64,000 nt of DNA from NCBI GenBank assembly GCA_942491975.1, contig CALOCY010000004.1, forward strand, positions 496,001 to 560,000. Reading direction: 5' to 3'. Of this stretch, positions 41,304 to 50,313 are shown one piece after another (within the stretch, counting starts at the first letter, position 1; each line of letters opens with the position of its first letter). The position numbers and the translations under genes are program-made. Source of the DNA: CALOCY01 sp942491975. Lineage in GTDB: Bacteria > Bacteroidota > Bacteroidia > Bacteroidales > Prolixibacteraceae. The notes beneath the pieces are model-generated. The model saw nothing but the letters and a program-made list of their open reading frames with translations, was not told where the DNA came from and made no database searches.

Positions 41304-42590
41304 ATGCAATCAATGACGGAGGAACTGCTGCAATACATCTGGAATCAAAAACACTTTCCACCAACGGGGTTGGTTACAACTTCCGGGGAACCTGTTGAAG
41401 TCATTGACACGGGCTTACACAATCGCGATGCCGGTCCCGATTTTTTCAATGCACGGGTAAAAATTGGTGAAACAACCTGGGCGGGAAATGTTGAAATACA
41501 TCAAAAATCATCGGACTGGCGCAACCATAAACATCAAAATGACAGTGCATACGATAGTGTGATATTGCATGTCGTTGCAAAAGCCGATGGTACTGTAGTG
41601 CGTAAAAATGGCGAAGAGATACCATGTATGGTGTTGCCTGTTGACGAAAAACTGGAGAAAAATTACCACTATCTGCGTGATTCAAACGACTGGATCCCCT
41701 GCGCGAAAAAATTCCCTGTTGTTGATCCGTTCATTATCCGTATTGGCATGCATGCCATTATGGTAGGGCGGCTACAGGGAAAACTGCAACAGGTAGATGA
41801 AGCCCTTAGTCAGACCAAGGGTAACTGGAATGAGGCATTCTACAGGTTGCTGGCCCGGAACTTTGGGTTTAATGTAAACGCAATGCCATTTGAGATGCTG
41901 GCCAAAAGTTTACGACTAACCATTCTGGGAAAACACCGCAAAAATTTAGTACAGCTCGAGGCACTACTGTTTGGACAGGCCGGAATGCTTAAAGAAGAGG
42001 TGCCGGACGATCCATATCACCACAGCCTGAAAAAAGAGTATGCTTTTCTGGCTGCAAAATATGGTTTGAAAGCAATGGAGTCCCACCTTTGGAAATTTAT
42101 GCGCCTGAGGCCTGTTAACTTTCCAACCATACGCATTGCACAATTTGCCGCCCTGGTTAATCAATCGCATTCCCTGTTCTCTTATATCCTTGATTGCGGA
42201 TCGTTGACAATAATAAAAAAATTATTTACAGCTAAAGCATCGGAATATTGGGATAATCATTATACTTTTAATAAATTATCAAAAGGTGATCAAAAAAGGT
42301 TGGGCGAATCGGCAATCAACACAATTGTAATCAATACCGTTGTCCCTTTTTTGTTTGCTTATGGCGAAATACAAAACAAGCAGGAGTTAAAAGACCGGGC
42401 ATTGGGTTATCTTGAAGAAATCCCTGCAGAGACAAATGCTATTATAAAAGGATGGAAAAACTTTGGGGTTGAGGCAAGGTCGGCATTTGACTCACAAGCA
42501 TTGTTACAGCTGAAAAAAGCGTATTGTGAACATAAAAGGTGCCTGGAGTGTCAGATTGGTAAAGAGATAATTGTGAATGAACAACTTTAA
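41304..42590 (+). CDS. DUF2851 family protein
   Basis: 428 residues. The N-terminal block EELLQYIWNQKHFPPTGLVTTSGEPVEVIDTGLHNRDAGPDFFNARVKIGETTWAGNVEIHQKSSDW is the DUF2851 signature (short parts only are diagnostic: DAGPDFFNA, GNVEIH). Function unknown; the DxGPDF/NVEIH layout hints at a nuclease-like core. A C-terminal Cys-rich end (CEHKRCLECQIG) is seen. It overlaps the potassium channel gene by 14 bp, so both are coexpressed. Confidence 0.85.
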   Translation: MQSMTEELLQYIWNQKHFPPTGLVTTSGEPVEVIDTGLHNRDAGPDFFNARVKIGETTWAGNVEIHQKSSDWRNHKHQNDSAYDSVILHVVAKADGTVVRKNGEEIPCMVLPVDEKLEKNYHYLRDSNDWIPCAKKFPVVDPFIIRIGMHAIMVGRLQGKLQQVDEALSQTKGNWNEAFYRLLARNFGFNVNAMPFEMLAKSLRLTILGKHRKNLVQLEALLFGQAGMLKEEVPDDPYHHSLKKEYAFLAAKYGLKAMESHLWKFMRLRPVNFPTIRIAQFAALVNQSHSLFSYILDCGSLTIIKKLFTAKASEYWDNHYTFNKLSKGDQKRLGESAINTIVINTVVPFLFAYGEIQNKQELKDRALGYLEEIPAETNAIIKGWKNFGVEARSAFDSQALLQLKKAYCEHKRCLECQIGKEIIVNEQL

Positions 42591-43596
42591 GGAAATATCG
42601 TCACGGACAATCAGAATTGCCATATTATTACTTGTTAGCATGGTGGTTACCGGAGTAATTGGCTATATATTCATTGAAGGTTTCTCACTGGTCGATGCCT
42701 TTTTTATGACCATTATAACCATCTCTACGGTTGGATTTGGTGAAATACATCCGTTATCTGATGTAGGGAAAATATTTACATCGGGACTGATATTTTTTAG
42801 TTTGGGGACACTGGCTTATGTGGGATCTACCCTGGCCAGTTTTTTATTTGATGGTGAATTTGTAAACTACTTAAAAACATACAGGGTGTATAAGAAAGCA
42901 GACAAACTCAAAGATCATGTCATTGTGTGTGGGTATGGTCGGAACGGGGAGCAGGTATGCGATGAACTAACCGACCATGAAACACCGTTTGTGATTATTG
43001 AGAAAAGGGATAATGTAATTCAACGCATCAGGCAAAAACCTGAATTACTATACATCAAGGGGGATGCTACGCACGAAGAGGTGCTTGAGCAGGCGCGTAT
43101 TCATTATGCTAAGGCATTAATTGCCACTACCCCTAATGATGCCGACAATGTGTTTGTAGTGTTGACAGCACGGAGTATGAACCCCAGCCTGAGTATCATC
43201 AGCCGTGCATCGGAGATACAATCTGATGTAAAGCTGAAAAGGGCAGGGGCAACCAATGTAATAATGCCCGAGCGCATTGGCGGACAACGCATGGCAAAAC
43301 TGGTAACACAACCCGATGTAGTTGAATTTGTTGAATACATTTTATTGCAACGGAGCCGCGATGTGAGCATCGAAGAGATTGGGTGCAAAAATATGGCAGA
43401 GTGTTACTTGGGGGGAACCATAGGAGACCTGAAAGATGAAAACATCACAGGTGTCAGTATTATGGGGCTTAAAAACAAGGAAGGCCGCTATGTGGTTAAT
43501 CCTCAGCGTACGCATGTATTGGATCGTAAAGATCAACTGTTTGTATTAGGATCACCGGAACAGATTGAAAAATTCAGGAAACTACTGGAAGGTTAA
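42577..43596 (+). CDS. RCK-type potassium channel
   Basis: 339 residues. Two transmembrane helices flank a pore with filter TVGFGE (51-56); residues about 110-230 are a TrkA_N/RCK Rossmann domain (VIVCGYGRNGEQVCDEL) and the end is a TrkA_C domain. Tetrameric ligand-gated K+ channel of the MthK-like type. The start overlaps DUF2851 by 14 bp. Confidence 0.92.
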   Translation: MNNFKEISSRTIRIAILLLVSMVVTGVIGYIFIEGFSLVDAFFMTIITISTVGFGEIHPLSDVGKIFTSGLIFFSLGTLAYVGSTLASFLFDGEFVNYLKTYRVYKKADKLKDHVIVCGYGRNGEQVCDELTDHETPFVIIEKRDNVIQRIRQKPELLYIKGDATHEEVLEQARIHYAKALIATTPNDADNVFVVLTARSMNPSLSIISRASEIQSDVKLKRAGATNVIMPERIGGQRMAKLVTQPDVVEFVEYILLQRSRDVSIEEIGCKNMAECYLGGTIGDLKDENITGVSIMGLKNKEGRYVVNPQRTHVLDRKDQLFVLGSPEQIEKFRKLLEG

Positions 43597-43925
43597 CTTA
43601 ACAGTTGAAAGTTTCAAAAGAGGTGGAAGACCGGAAAACGGGGGCCGAAGAAAAGGATTCCGGGCACAAATATCAGGTATCAGGATGGGAATCTGAAATT
43701 GAAAGGAATCAATAAGTAAAAAATGTACTAACATTGATTTGTTTTTCATTCTTCTATTCTTCGCTGTCCCACTTCTTTGCGCCTTAAAAAAACACAATAA
43801 ATCTTTTGAAATCAATATTTTTCAGTTAATTTTGCGGGGATTTTCCAAAGAAATAATTCCACGTTGTTGTTATTCTTTGTAATGCTGCAATAGTGGATAT
43901 TGTATAATTTAAACAAGTAGAAACA
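43597..43925. other. Intergenic stretch before rpsO
   Basis: About 330 bp without a gene. The left half is a purine-rich low-complexity sequence; the right half contains the rpsO promoter at 43804-43834 and an 85-nt leader. Confidence 0.6.
43804..43834 (+). promoter_or_regulatory. Bacteroidota-type promoter of rpsO
   Basis: -33 TTTTG (43804-43808) and -7 TAATTTTG (43827-43834), 18 bp apart, match the Bacteroidota consensus TTTG-N19-TAnnTTTG closely. Transcription should start near 43841, giving a leader of about 85 nt, room for S15 autoregulation. Confidence 0.7.
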
Positions 43926-44195
43926 ATGTATTTAACTTCAGACAAGAAGAAAGAGATTTTTGGTGCTCATGGTAAATCAGATGCCGATACAGGTACTGCA
44001 GAAGGACAAATTGCCCTGTTCACGTATCGTATTAGCCACCTTACCGAACACCTGAAGAAGAACAGGAAAGACTATTCCACACAGCGTGCATTGATCAAAC
44101 TGGTAGGAAAGCGCAGGAGTTTGCTTGACTACCTGAAAGGCAAAGACATTGAACGCTATCGTGCGATCATTAAGAAACTGGGATTACGTAAATAG
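43926..44195 (+). CDS. rpsO: 30S ribosomal protein S15
   Basis: 89 residues, full length. TGTAEGQIALFTYRISHLTEHLKKNRKDYSTQRALIKLVGKRRSLLDYLK is typical of S15; it binds 16S rRNA in the platform. It is followed by pnp, the usual rpsO-pnp pair, with a terminator-like hairpin in between. Confidence 0.98.
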   Translation: MYLTSDKKKEIFGAHGKSDADTGTAEGQIALFTYRISHLTEHLKKNRKDYSTQRALIKLVGKRRSLLDYLKGKDIERYRAIIKKLGLRK

Positions 44196-44205
44196 ACCTA
44201 TCGGG

Positions 44206-44233
44206 AAAAGGCAATTATTGAATTGCCTTTTTT
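44206..44233 (+). terminator. Hairpin between rpsO and pnp
   Basis: AAAAGGCAATT and AATTGCCTTTT pair around ATTG and are followed by T. It probably attenuates or processes the rpsO-pnp transcript, as in other bacteria. Confidence 0.75.
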
Positions 44234-44313
44234 CAATTTTATCCGATTTTACAAGCTCCACCCATTTACCCTATTCCAGGCAAAATTTACAGAATACAAA
44301 GAAAAAGAGAGAT

Positions 44314-46539
44314 ATGACAAAAGCAATTAACAAAACAATTGACCTTGGTGATGGACGGTCCATTACTATTGAGACAGGTCGGTTAGCAAAACAAGCCGAT
44401 GGTTCGGTTGTTGTACGAATGGGTGACACAATGTTGTTGGCAACAGTTGTTTCGGCACATGAAGCCAGGGAAGACGTTGATTTTATGCCCCTCTCTGTTG
44501 ATTACAGGGAAAAATTTTCTGCAGCCGGACGTTTCCCCGGAGGCTTTATGAAAAGAGAAGCGCGTCCGTCTGACGATGAGATATTGGTTGCCCGTTTGGT
44601 TGACCGTGCATTACGTCCGCTCTTTCCGGAAGATTACCATGCTGAAACAGCCATGATGATCAGCCTGATTTCAGCAGACGAAGAAGTAATGCCTGACTCA
44701 TTGGCGGGATTGGCTGCATCGGCTGCTATTGCAGTATCAGATGTGCCGTTTGAATGCCCTATATCAGAAGTGCGTGTGGCACGCATTGATGGTGGATTTA
44801 TTGTTAACCCTTCATTGTCGCAGCTTGAACAGGCTGATATTGATATTATGGTGGGCGCTTCAGCCGACAATATTATGATGGTTGAAGGGGAAATGAGCGA
44901 AGTAAGTGAAGATGAAATGCTTGATGCCATTAAAGTTGCTCATGAAGCTATTAAGGTACAATGCAAAATACAGGAAGAACTGGCAACAGAACTGGGTGTT
45001 GTAAAACGTGAGTACTGCCATGAAAATAACAACGAAGAACTTCGTGAGCTGGTACAAAAAGAGACCTATCAGAAATGTTACGAAGTAGCAAAACAGCAAA
45101 TTACTAACAAACAGGAACGGTTGGATGCATTTGCGGCCATAAAAGAAGCATTCATTGAAAAATATTCGGAAGGTAAAGAGGAAGAGGAAATCAACGGTGG
45201 ATTGATTGGTCGTTATTTTCATGATGTGGAAAAAGAAGCCATGCGCCGGATGATACTTGACGATAAAATCCGTTTGGATGGCCGTAAAACCGATGAAATC
45301 CGTCCGATATGGGGCGAAGTTGACTACCTGCCTGCTGCCCACGGTTCTGCCGTATTTACACGCGGAGAAACTCAATCGTTATCCTCGGTTACATTAGGTA
45401 ATAAAAGGGATGAGAAAATTATTGATAATGTAACCGTGCAGGGAAAAGAGCGGTTTATGTTGCACTATAACTTCCCTCCATTCTGTGTTGGTGAGCCACG
45501 TACACCAAGAGGGTTGAGCCGTCGTGAAATAGGTCACGGGAATCTGGCCCATCGTGCACTTAAAGGTATGCTGCCCGACGAATTTCCATACATTATCCGT
45601 ATTGTATCGGATATTTTGGAATCGAACGGTTCATCATCAATGGCAACAGTTTGTGCCGGCACAATGGCACTGCTTGATGCAGGTGTACCCATGAAAAGAC
45701 CGGTGTCAGGGATTGCAATGGGATTGATTACAGACAAAGACAGCGACAAATATGCGATACTGTCAGACATCCTGGGTGATGAAGACCACCTGGGTGATAT
45801 GGACTTTAAAGTAACCGGTACTACCGAAGGTATTACGGCGACTCAAATGGATATTAAGGTTGACGGATTATCATATGAAGTATTGGCTAAAGCATTGAAA
45901 CAGGCTAACGAAGGCCGTCTGCACATTTTGGGGAAAATGATGGAAGTGATTGATGAAGCACGTGACGACTTCAAACCGCATGTGCCACGTATCGAAATGA
46001 TCAAAATTCCAAAAGACACCATTGGCGCAGTAATTGGGCCCGGAGGAAAAATTATCCAGCAGATACAAGCCGAAACAGATACAGTTATCTCTATTGAGGA
46101 GGTTGATGAAGTAGGAATTGTTGAAATCTCAGGTGTGGGAAGAGAAGCGATTGATGCTGCATTGGCATGGATCGAAGGAATTACTGCGGTGCCTGAAGTA
46201 GGTGGGGTGTACAAAGGGAAAGTGAAAAACCTGGCCTCATTTGGTGCATTTATCGAGATACTTCCGGGTAAAGAAGGTTTACTGCATGTTTCTGAAATCG
46301 ACTGGAAACGCATTGAAAATGTTGAAGAGGTGTTGAAAGAAGGCGATGAAATTGAAGTGAAACTGATTGAAGTTGATGAACGGTCAGGAAAATTAAGACT
46401 TTCACGCAGAGCATTATTGCCCAAACCTGAAGGTTATGTGGAGAGAGAACGGAAGCCCGATAACAAAAACAGGGACAGACGTTCGGATAACAGAAACAGA
46501 GACAGGGATAGACGACCGGACAGAAGAGATCGAAGATAG
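44314..46539 (+). CDS. pnp: Polyribonucleotide nucleotidyltransferase
   Basis: 3'-5' phosphorolytic exoribonuclease. 741 residues: first RNase PH domain, alpha-helical linker, second RNase PH domain (GETQSLSSVTLG, GHGNLAHRAL), KH domain (IGPGGKIIQQIQAE) and S1 domain (GVYKGKVKNLASFGAFIEI). The tail after about residue 710 is rich in Arg/Asp/Asn repeats (NRDRDRR), low-complexity and probably disordered. Start 44314 (MTKAINKTIDLGDG) is chosen; upstream in-frame codons overlap rpsO and the hairpin. Confidence 0.97.
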   Translation: MTKAINKTIDLGDGRSITIETGRLAKQADGSVVVRMGDTMLLATVVSAHEAREDVDFMPLSVDYREKFSAAGRFPGGFMKREARPSDDEILVARLVDRALRPLFPEDYHAETAMMISLISADEEVMPDSLAGLAASAAIAVSDVPFECPISEVRVARIDGGFIVNPSLSQLEQADIDIMVGASADNIMMVEGEMSEVSEDEMLDAIKVAHEAIKVQCKIQEELATELGVVKREYCHENNNEELRELVQKETYQKCYEVAKQQITNKQERLDAFAAIKEAFIEKYSEGKEEEEINGGLIGRYFHDVEKEAMRRMILDDKIRLDGRKTDEIRPIWGEVDYLPAAHGSAVFTRGETQSLSSVTLGNKRDEKIIDNVTVQGKERFMLHYNFPPFCVGEPRTPRGLSRREIGHGNLAHRALKGMLPDEFPYIIRIVSDILESNGSSSMATVCAGTMALLDAGVPMKRPVSGIAMGLITDKDSDKYAILSDILGDEDHLGDMDFKVTGTTEGITATQMDIKVDGLSYEVLAKALKQANEGRLHILGKMMEVIDEARDDFKPHVPRIEMIKIPKDTIGAVIGPGGKIIQQIQAETDTVISIEEVDEVGIVEISGVGREAIDAALAWIEGITAVPEVGGVYKGKVKNLASFGAFIEILPGKEGLLHVSEIDWKRIENVEEVLKEGDEIEVKLIEVDERSGKLRLSRRALLPKPEGYVERERKPDNKNRDRRSDNRNRDRDRRPDRRDRR

Positions 46540-46571
46540 TACAGAATCTCAATTGGTATAACATATCAGAA

Positions 46572-46599
46572 CCTCAGTCAAATCGACTGGGGTTTTTTT
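46572..46599 (+). terminator. Terminator after pnp
   Basis: CCTCAGTC and GACTGGGG pair around AAATC (one G-T pair), followed by seven T. Confidence 0.82.
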
Positions 46600-46692
46600 G
46601 TGCCGGGTTGGGAGATAAGGTTTTTTAAAACACGAAGGAATTATAGTTACATGAGAAACAAAAAACCTTATTTTCAGGCTTTAAACCTCAGC

Positions 46693-46874
46693 AACCTGAG
46701 TTCGATATAAGCAGCTAATGCAAGTGCGTTATTTTCAATAGCCCTGGGTTTTAACCCAGGGCGCAAATTTTGTTCTGTACCCTTTGATTTCCAAATTTTT
46801 TGTAGGTTCAATGTTATTTACAAAAAATTTGAAAATCAAACGACTATATTGTATTGTTATATCGAACTGAGGTT
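46693..46874. repeat. 182-bp element with 18-bp terminal inverted repeats
   Basis: Left end AACCTGAGTTCGATATAA, right end TTATATCGAACTGAGGTT; 17 of 18 positions pair. Inside is a perfect hairpin GCCCTGGGTT-TT-AACCCAGGGC. Right-end sequence TCGAACTGAGGTTA recurs at 48979. No open frame: a MITE-like element. Confidence 0.75.
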
Positions 46875-47204
46875 AGTTGTCAAAAACCATTAACTTTATT
46901 TAAACATGAAGCCCGCATCCAATAAATGTATATCCCTTAAAGGATAAGGATTTCATCCTTCACTTTTTGCCCACAGGGCATCACCCCAACCAAAGGGCCA
47001 AAAGCACTGTTTCGGCCCTTTTTGCCATTAGCAGGTTGCCCCTGGCGTGGTTAGGGCTTCACTCAAACATCAAACCGGTGGTTAAAAAATCACCGGTCCA
47101 ATAATCAATGGTATACCCCCAACGTATTCGATCAAAAATGGATATATAGTCATTTCGTGCGTGTGTCTTTTAACCATCTTTTTCGTTCGTTGCTTTTGAT
47201 GCCG

Positions 47205-47352
47205 TAATACCAATTGATCAATTTTTTTATACCATTTTGAAATCAAAGTGAACCATACAACATTTCAGGTATAATGCCGATGTAAATTCAAAGGGGCTTT
47301 GGGAGTTTTTATAGACGGACCAAAGGTGCAATTTGAAATACAATCGGTATTA
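47205..47352. repeat. Dispersed repeat copy A with TAATACCAATTG ends
   Basis: Terminal sequences TAATACCAATTG and CAATCGGTATTA are inverted repeats (11 of 12). The 128 bp from 47225 match 59096-59225 at most positions (for example CATTTCAGGTATAATG and TTTGAAATACAATYGGTATT). Confidence 0.75.
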
Positions 47353-47586
47353 AAGGTTTGTTCAGGGACAATGCGTTGTGCAGGCTCATTGACAGGGGGC
47401 TTATGGTTGTTGTTTTCATCTTTTTAGCGTATATTGTCTGCATACAATTGGCAATGTCCGTTTTTATGTCATTCTGATAGTTATACATTGTATTCACAAT
47501 ATAAATATCAATAAAAAATGACAGAAAATCATAAATAAGTGATATAAAATCACTCAAAGATGATATTTTAGAATCAATCTAAATGT

Positions 47587-47937
47587 ATGCCGTTGAACTA
47601 CAGTAAAATATGGGGGCTGATACATGAGGCCAATTACAGCAAACGAAAAATGGCACAAATTGTGGGCATGAGCGGGCAGGGATTTCACAATATGATGGAA
47701 AAGAGAACCATGTCGGTAGATGTGCTGGAAAAGATTGCTGAACATTTCGGGGTAAAAATGAACTCGTTGTTTGATGATGTGCCGGTAGAAAAATTGCAGG
47801 CAGGTTATGCCAACGATATTGAACAACGCTTAAGCAGGGTAGAAACTGAGTTGGACGCCATTAAGTTGTTGTTTAAAGTAGAAGAGATGCTTGAAAATTT
47901 AGAGGGGCAACGTCTCCCGGACAGGAAACAGGCTTAA
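47587..47937 (+). CDS. XRE-like helix-turn-helix protein
   Basis: 116 residues: NYSKRKMAQIVGMSGQGFHNMMEKRTMSVDVLEKIAEHFGV is a helix-turn-helix of the Cro/CI type, followed by a C-terminal coiled coil (DIEQRLSRVETELDAIKLLFKVEEMLENL) that could dimerise. Regulates unknown targets. Its 3' end overlaps the convergent 65-codon gene by 39 bp. Confidence 0.75.
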   Translation: MPLNYSKIWGLIHEANYSKRKMAQIVGMSGQGFHNMMEKRTMSVDVLEKIAEHFGVKMNSLFDDVPVEKLQAGYANDIEQRLSRVETELDAIKLLFKVEEMLENLEGQRLPDRKQA

Positions 47938-48096
47938 GGTGTAACCCTCTTTGGGACCGGATATAAGTATCGCCTGAAGCTCCTTTTTTATAGTGATCAA
48001 TTCATGCTGGTACTGATGATAAGAGAGCCGATCAGACCGGTAGGCGGCAGTAGCGGTATCGAGCCGCTTTTTTAATGCTTTAACCCTGTTTTTCAT
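47899..48096 (-). CDS. Small coiled-coil protein
   Basis: 65 residues, MKNRVKALKKRLDTATAAYRSDRLSYHQYQHELITIKKELQAILIS, a charged helix, then a short hydrophobic tail. Not recognised. It starts inside the end of the upstream membrane protein gene (17-bp overlap with ATGA-type spacing), as in translational coupling, and is third in a leftward cluster. Confidence 0.5.
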   Translation of the reverse strand: MKNRVKALKKRLDTATAAYRSDRLSYHQYQHELITIKKELQAILISGPKEGYTLSLFPVRETLPL

Positions 48097-48553
48097 TGTT
48101 TTGATCTTTCAGTTTTTGAATCTCATCGTCCAGTTGCTCTTTCAAATCGACAATATTGATACGGTTTTTCAGTTTATGCCGCATATAGTAGAGAATGCCA
48201 ATTACAATCAGTGCCACCGGAAGGGTATAGATATATTCGTATTCATCCATTACTTGTGATGAATTGCTAACAACTGCTAATAAACGGTGTAAGTACAAAA
48301 AAATCACGACCACAAACGGGTGGTTCCAGCCGGGGCGTACAATAAAGAAAACAATAATGAACAATACCAGGGGAATAAACCGATCAAGGAGAAAGTATAC
48401 AAAAAGTCGTACTGAAGGGTAGCCGCGAGTGGTTAATGTAAAAAAGCCTGTTTCCCAGACTTTTTCTGTTGGCACCAGCTTGTACAGGTACATGAGAAAT
48501 GGGAAACAGACTATTACAATTGCTAAGACACTATAAATCGTCAGGATCGACAA
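48080..48553 (-). CDS. Small membrane protein with coiled-coil tail
   Basis: About 157 residues from a TTG at 48553: one N-terminal helix (ILTIYSVLAIVIVCFPFLMYLY), three more hydrophobic segments, and a basic then acidic coiled-coil tail (LKEQLDDEIQKLKDQNNEKQ). Not recognised. An upstream ATG at 48640 would add a Lys/Thr/Gln-rich segment that is only the shadow of the overlapping lipoprotein, so the TTG is preferred; the exact start is uncertain. Middle of a three-gene leftward cluster. Confidence 0.5.
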   Translation of the reverse strand: MSILTIYSVLAIVIVCFPFLMYLYKLVPTEKVWETGFFTLTTRGYPSVRLFVYFLLDRFIPLVLFIIVFFIVRPGWNHPFVVVIFLYLHRLLAVVSNSSQVMDEYEYIYTLPVALIVIGILYYMRHKLKNRINIVDLKEQLDDEIQKLKDQNNEKQG

Positions 48554-48713
48554 CCTCTTCTTTTTCAATTGTGTTTGTGTTTTCCCCTTCAACTGAGTAC
48601 GCTTCTTCAATTTCAATGTTTGGTTCATTTTGTGGCTCAATTTCTTTTTCGCAACTCACAAGTGTAACAGCCATACAGGCCAATACAATAAAAACTCTAA
48701 TTAACTTTTTCAT
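48531..48713 (-). CDS. Small acidic lipoprotein
   Basis: 60 residues: lipoprotein signal MKKLIRVFIVLACMAVTLVSC with a lipobox ending TLVSC, then a strongly acidic, probably disordered tail rich in Glu. Not recognised as a family. First in a cluster with the small membrane protein, whose start overlaps its end. Start 48713 is taken at the lipoprotein signal; the longer form from 48752 lacks support. Confidence 0.6.
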   Translation of the reverse strand: MKKLIRVFIVLACMAVTLVSCEKEIEPQNEPNIEIEEAYSVEGENTNTIEKEEVVDPDDL

Positions 48714-49030
48714 GATTAAAAATGTTTGAGTGAATAAAAAATTATCACCCAAATATAGAAATCATGTAGCAATTATACGCAACAACTGGTTTGTATAAAT
48801 AGTAGTTCAAATATAGTGTTTAATGGCCAATAAAAAAACATTGGGCTGCAATTTATGCCAACTAAAACACTAAATACTGCTTGTAGATGTGTATCCCTCA
48901 GGGATTCCATCCTTATTTTCCTAATGATTAGCAGATTAGTGAGTTTTACAAACATTTTTAATAAAGATATTTTATAATCGAACTGAGGTTATAACAGTTT
49001 GTTGCTTTTTTGTAACTAATTGAATATCAA

Positions 49031-49114
49031 AACTTTTCCAAAATTTGCCAAAATTAATTATGTGACTAACAATCAACGTATTAGCACCTTACAAACTTTA
49101 ACTTTGGAAAAGTT
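49031..49114 (-). repeat. 84-bp hairpin element, inverted copy
   Basis: Ends AACTTTTCCAAAATT and AACTTTGGAAAAGTT are inverted repeats (14 of 15). In reverse complement it matches the trpB-trpA element at 6145-6228, including the ATTAGC and AACAATCAA core. Confidence 0.75.
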
Positions 49115-49177
49115 TAACGAACTATTGGGGTTACTAAGGTTGCTTTTATTGAGATAAGGTTTTTAAGGAGCCATGAT

Positions 49178-49269
49178 CATTCCCGCGATCCCGATAACTA
49201 TCGTGGATCGGGACGGGAATCTCATAATTCCGGTAATACCATGAGATTCCGGGTCCATGCCCGGAATGA
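49178..49269. repeat. GC-rich mosaic repeat, copy A
   Basis: Begins CATTCCCGCGATCCCGATAA, contains GATCCCGAT/ATCGGGA and CATGAGATTCCGGG hairpins and ends GCCCGGAATGA. Nearly identical to 49423-49520, in the same orientation. Confidence 0.85.
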
Positions 49270-49422
49270 GAAAATGCTTTACCTTTCGGACACCTCTCCC
49301 TGTTTGAATTCAACGCAGGGCATATAACGTTTGCGTTATTTTGAAATACAACCGGTATAACGTTTTGTAATCGGCATCAAAATAGTAAATTTGGCAAAGC
49401 TGCCCAAAAGCTTATCCATGTT

Positions 49423-49520
49423 CATTCCCGCGATCTGCGATCCCGATAACTATCGTGGATCGGGACGGGAATCTCATAATTCCGGTAATACCATGAGATT
49501 CCGGGTCAGGCCCGGAATGA
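49423..49520. repeat. GC-rich mosaic repeat, copy B
   Basis: Same as copy A apart from a six-base duplication near the left end (CGATCTGCGATC) and GGGTCAGGCCC in place of GGGTCCATGCCC. It reaches to 56 bp before the deoxynucleoside kinase start. Confidence 0.85.
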
Positions 49521-49575
49521 AAGCGCAGGTTGCTTTTGGGGCACACTATATGTTTTTCAGGAAAAACAGGGGGCA

Positions 49576-50212
49576 ATGGATATAAAATTTCTGGTTATTG
49601 AAGGCAACATAGGTGCCGGTAAAACAACACTGGCAAAAATGATTAGTGCCAATCGGAATGCAAAGCTTATTCTGGAGCAATTTGCAGCCAATCCGTTTTT
49701 GCCCAAATTCTATGACGACCCGGAGAAATACTCTTTCCCGTTGGAGATGTCGTTTCTGGCTGAGCGCTACAATCAATTGAAACAGGAATTGACGAATCTC
49801 GACCTCTTTAGCCCCTTTACGGTTTCCGATTACTATTTTATGAAATCATTGATATTTGCCAAGTCCACACTCACGGACGATGAATACAACCTCTACCGTC
49901 AGTTTTTTGAGATTATTTACGGACATCTGCCTAAACCTGATCTTTATGTTTACCTGCATTTGAGCCTCGGAGCAACTATTGGAGAATATTAAAAATCGGG
50001 GACGGGAATACGAACGTACAATTACTGCCGGTTATCTGGAGAAAATTCATAACGGCTACCTGAACTTTATGAAACAACAACAGGATTTTCCCGTATTAGT
50101 AATCGACTCCGGTAAGATAGATTTTGTAAACAATCCGGAAGATTACAACAATATTTTAGACATAATATTCAACGGGGAATATCAAAAAGGCATAAACAGG
50201 GTGTTCATTTAG
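49576..50212 (+). pseudogene. Deoxynucleoside kinase, frameshifted
   Basis: Salvage kinase for deoxynucleosides (dGK/dCK type). The first part (49576-49992) has the P-loop EGNIGAGKTT, the DYYF-like segment VSDYYFMKSLIF and PDLYVYLHL; the second part continues in the +1 frame as LLENIKNRGREYERTITAGYLEKIHNGY (LID region with RGRxYE) and ends at 50212. The shift falls at 49961-49970 (TGAGCCTCGG): removing one base there gives a continuous protein of about 210 residues, the family length. A sequencing error or a recent mutation. Confidence 0.8.
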
Positions 50213-50313
50213 CATTATTTTGGATATGTGATTTTCATATATTCAAAACATTGTTAAATTTGTAATGATAATGCGGAATTTCTTAAAACTTTAAATCTAA
50301 ATAGTTTACCATC

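Larger units (their letters stand above)
46600..47586. other. Repeat-rich gene-free stretch
   Basis: Nearly 1 kb with no plausible gene. In order: a 182-bp inverted-repeat element (46693-46874), a stretch with GGATAAGGATTTCATCC, a terminator-like hairpin AAAGGGCC/GGCCCTTT at 46992-47023 of unknown origin, ACCGGTG/CACCGGT inverted repeats near 47083-47105, and a 148-bp element (47205-47352). Confidence 0.6.
48714..49575. other. Repeat-rich gene-free stretch
   Basis: About 860 bp with no gene. In order: an AT-rich region with AGTGTTTAAT/ACACTAAAT arms, a right-end fragment TCGAACTGAGGTTA (48979), the 84-bp hairpin element (49031-49114), duplicate GC-rich repeats (49178-49269 and 49423-49520), and between these a fragment TTTTGAAATACAACCGGTAT near 49339 resembling the 47205/59096 element end. 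Confidence 0.6.

Noticed and set aside
41745..41760. GGCATGCATGCC palindrome in the DUF2851 gene as a sixth palindrome copy
   Set aside because: It shares only the central GCATGC with the hsd-region palindromes and lacks the GAGACG arms; likely chance.
44860..46424. Antisense open frames of 171 and 193 codons in pnp
   Set aside because: Both lie fully antisense to conserved PNPase domains and have no recognisable motif.
49391..49585. 64-codon open frame over mosaic repeat B
   Set aside because: It consists mostly of repeat sequence that is not coding in copy A.
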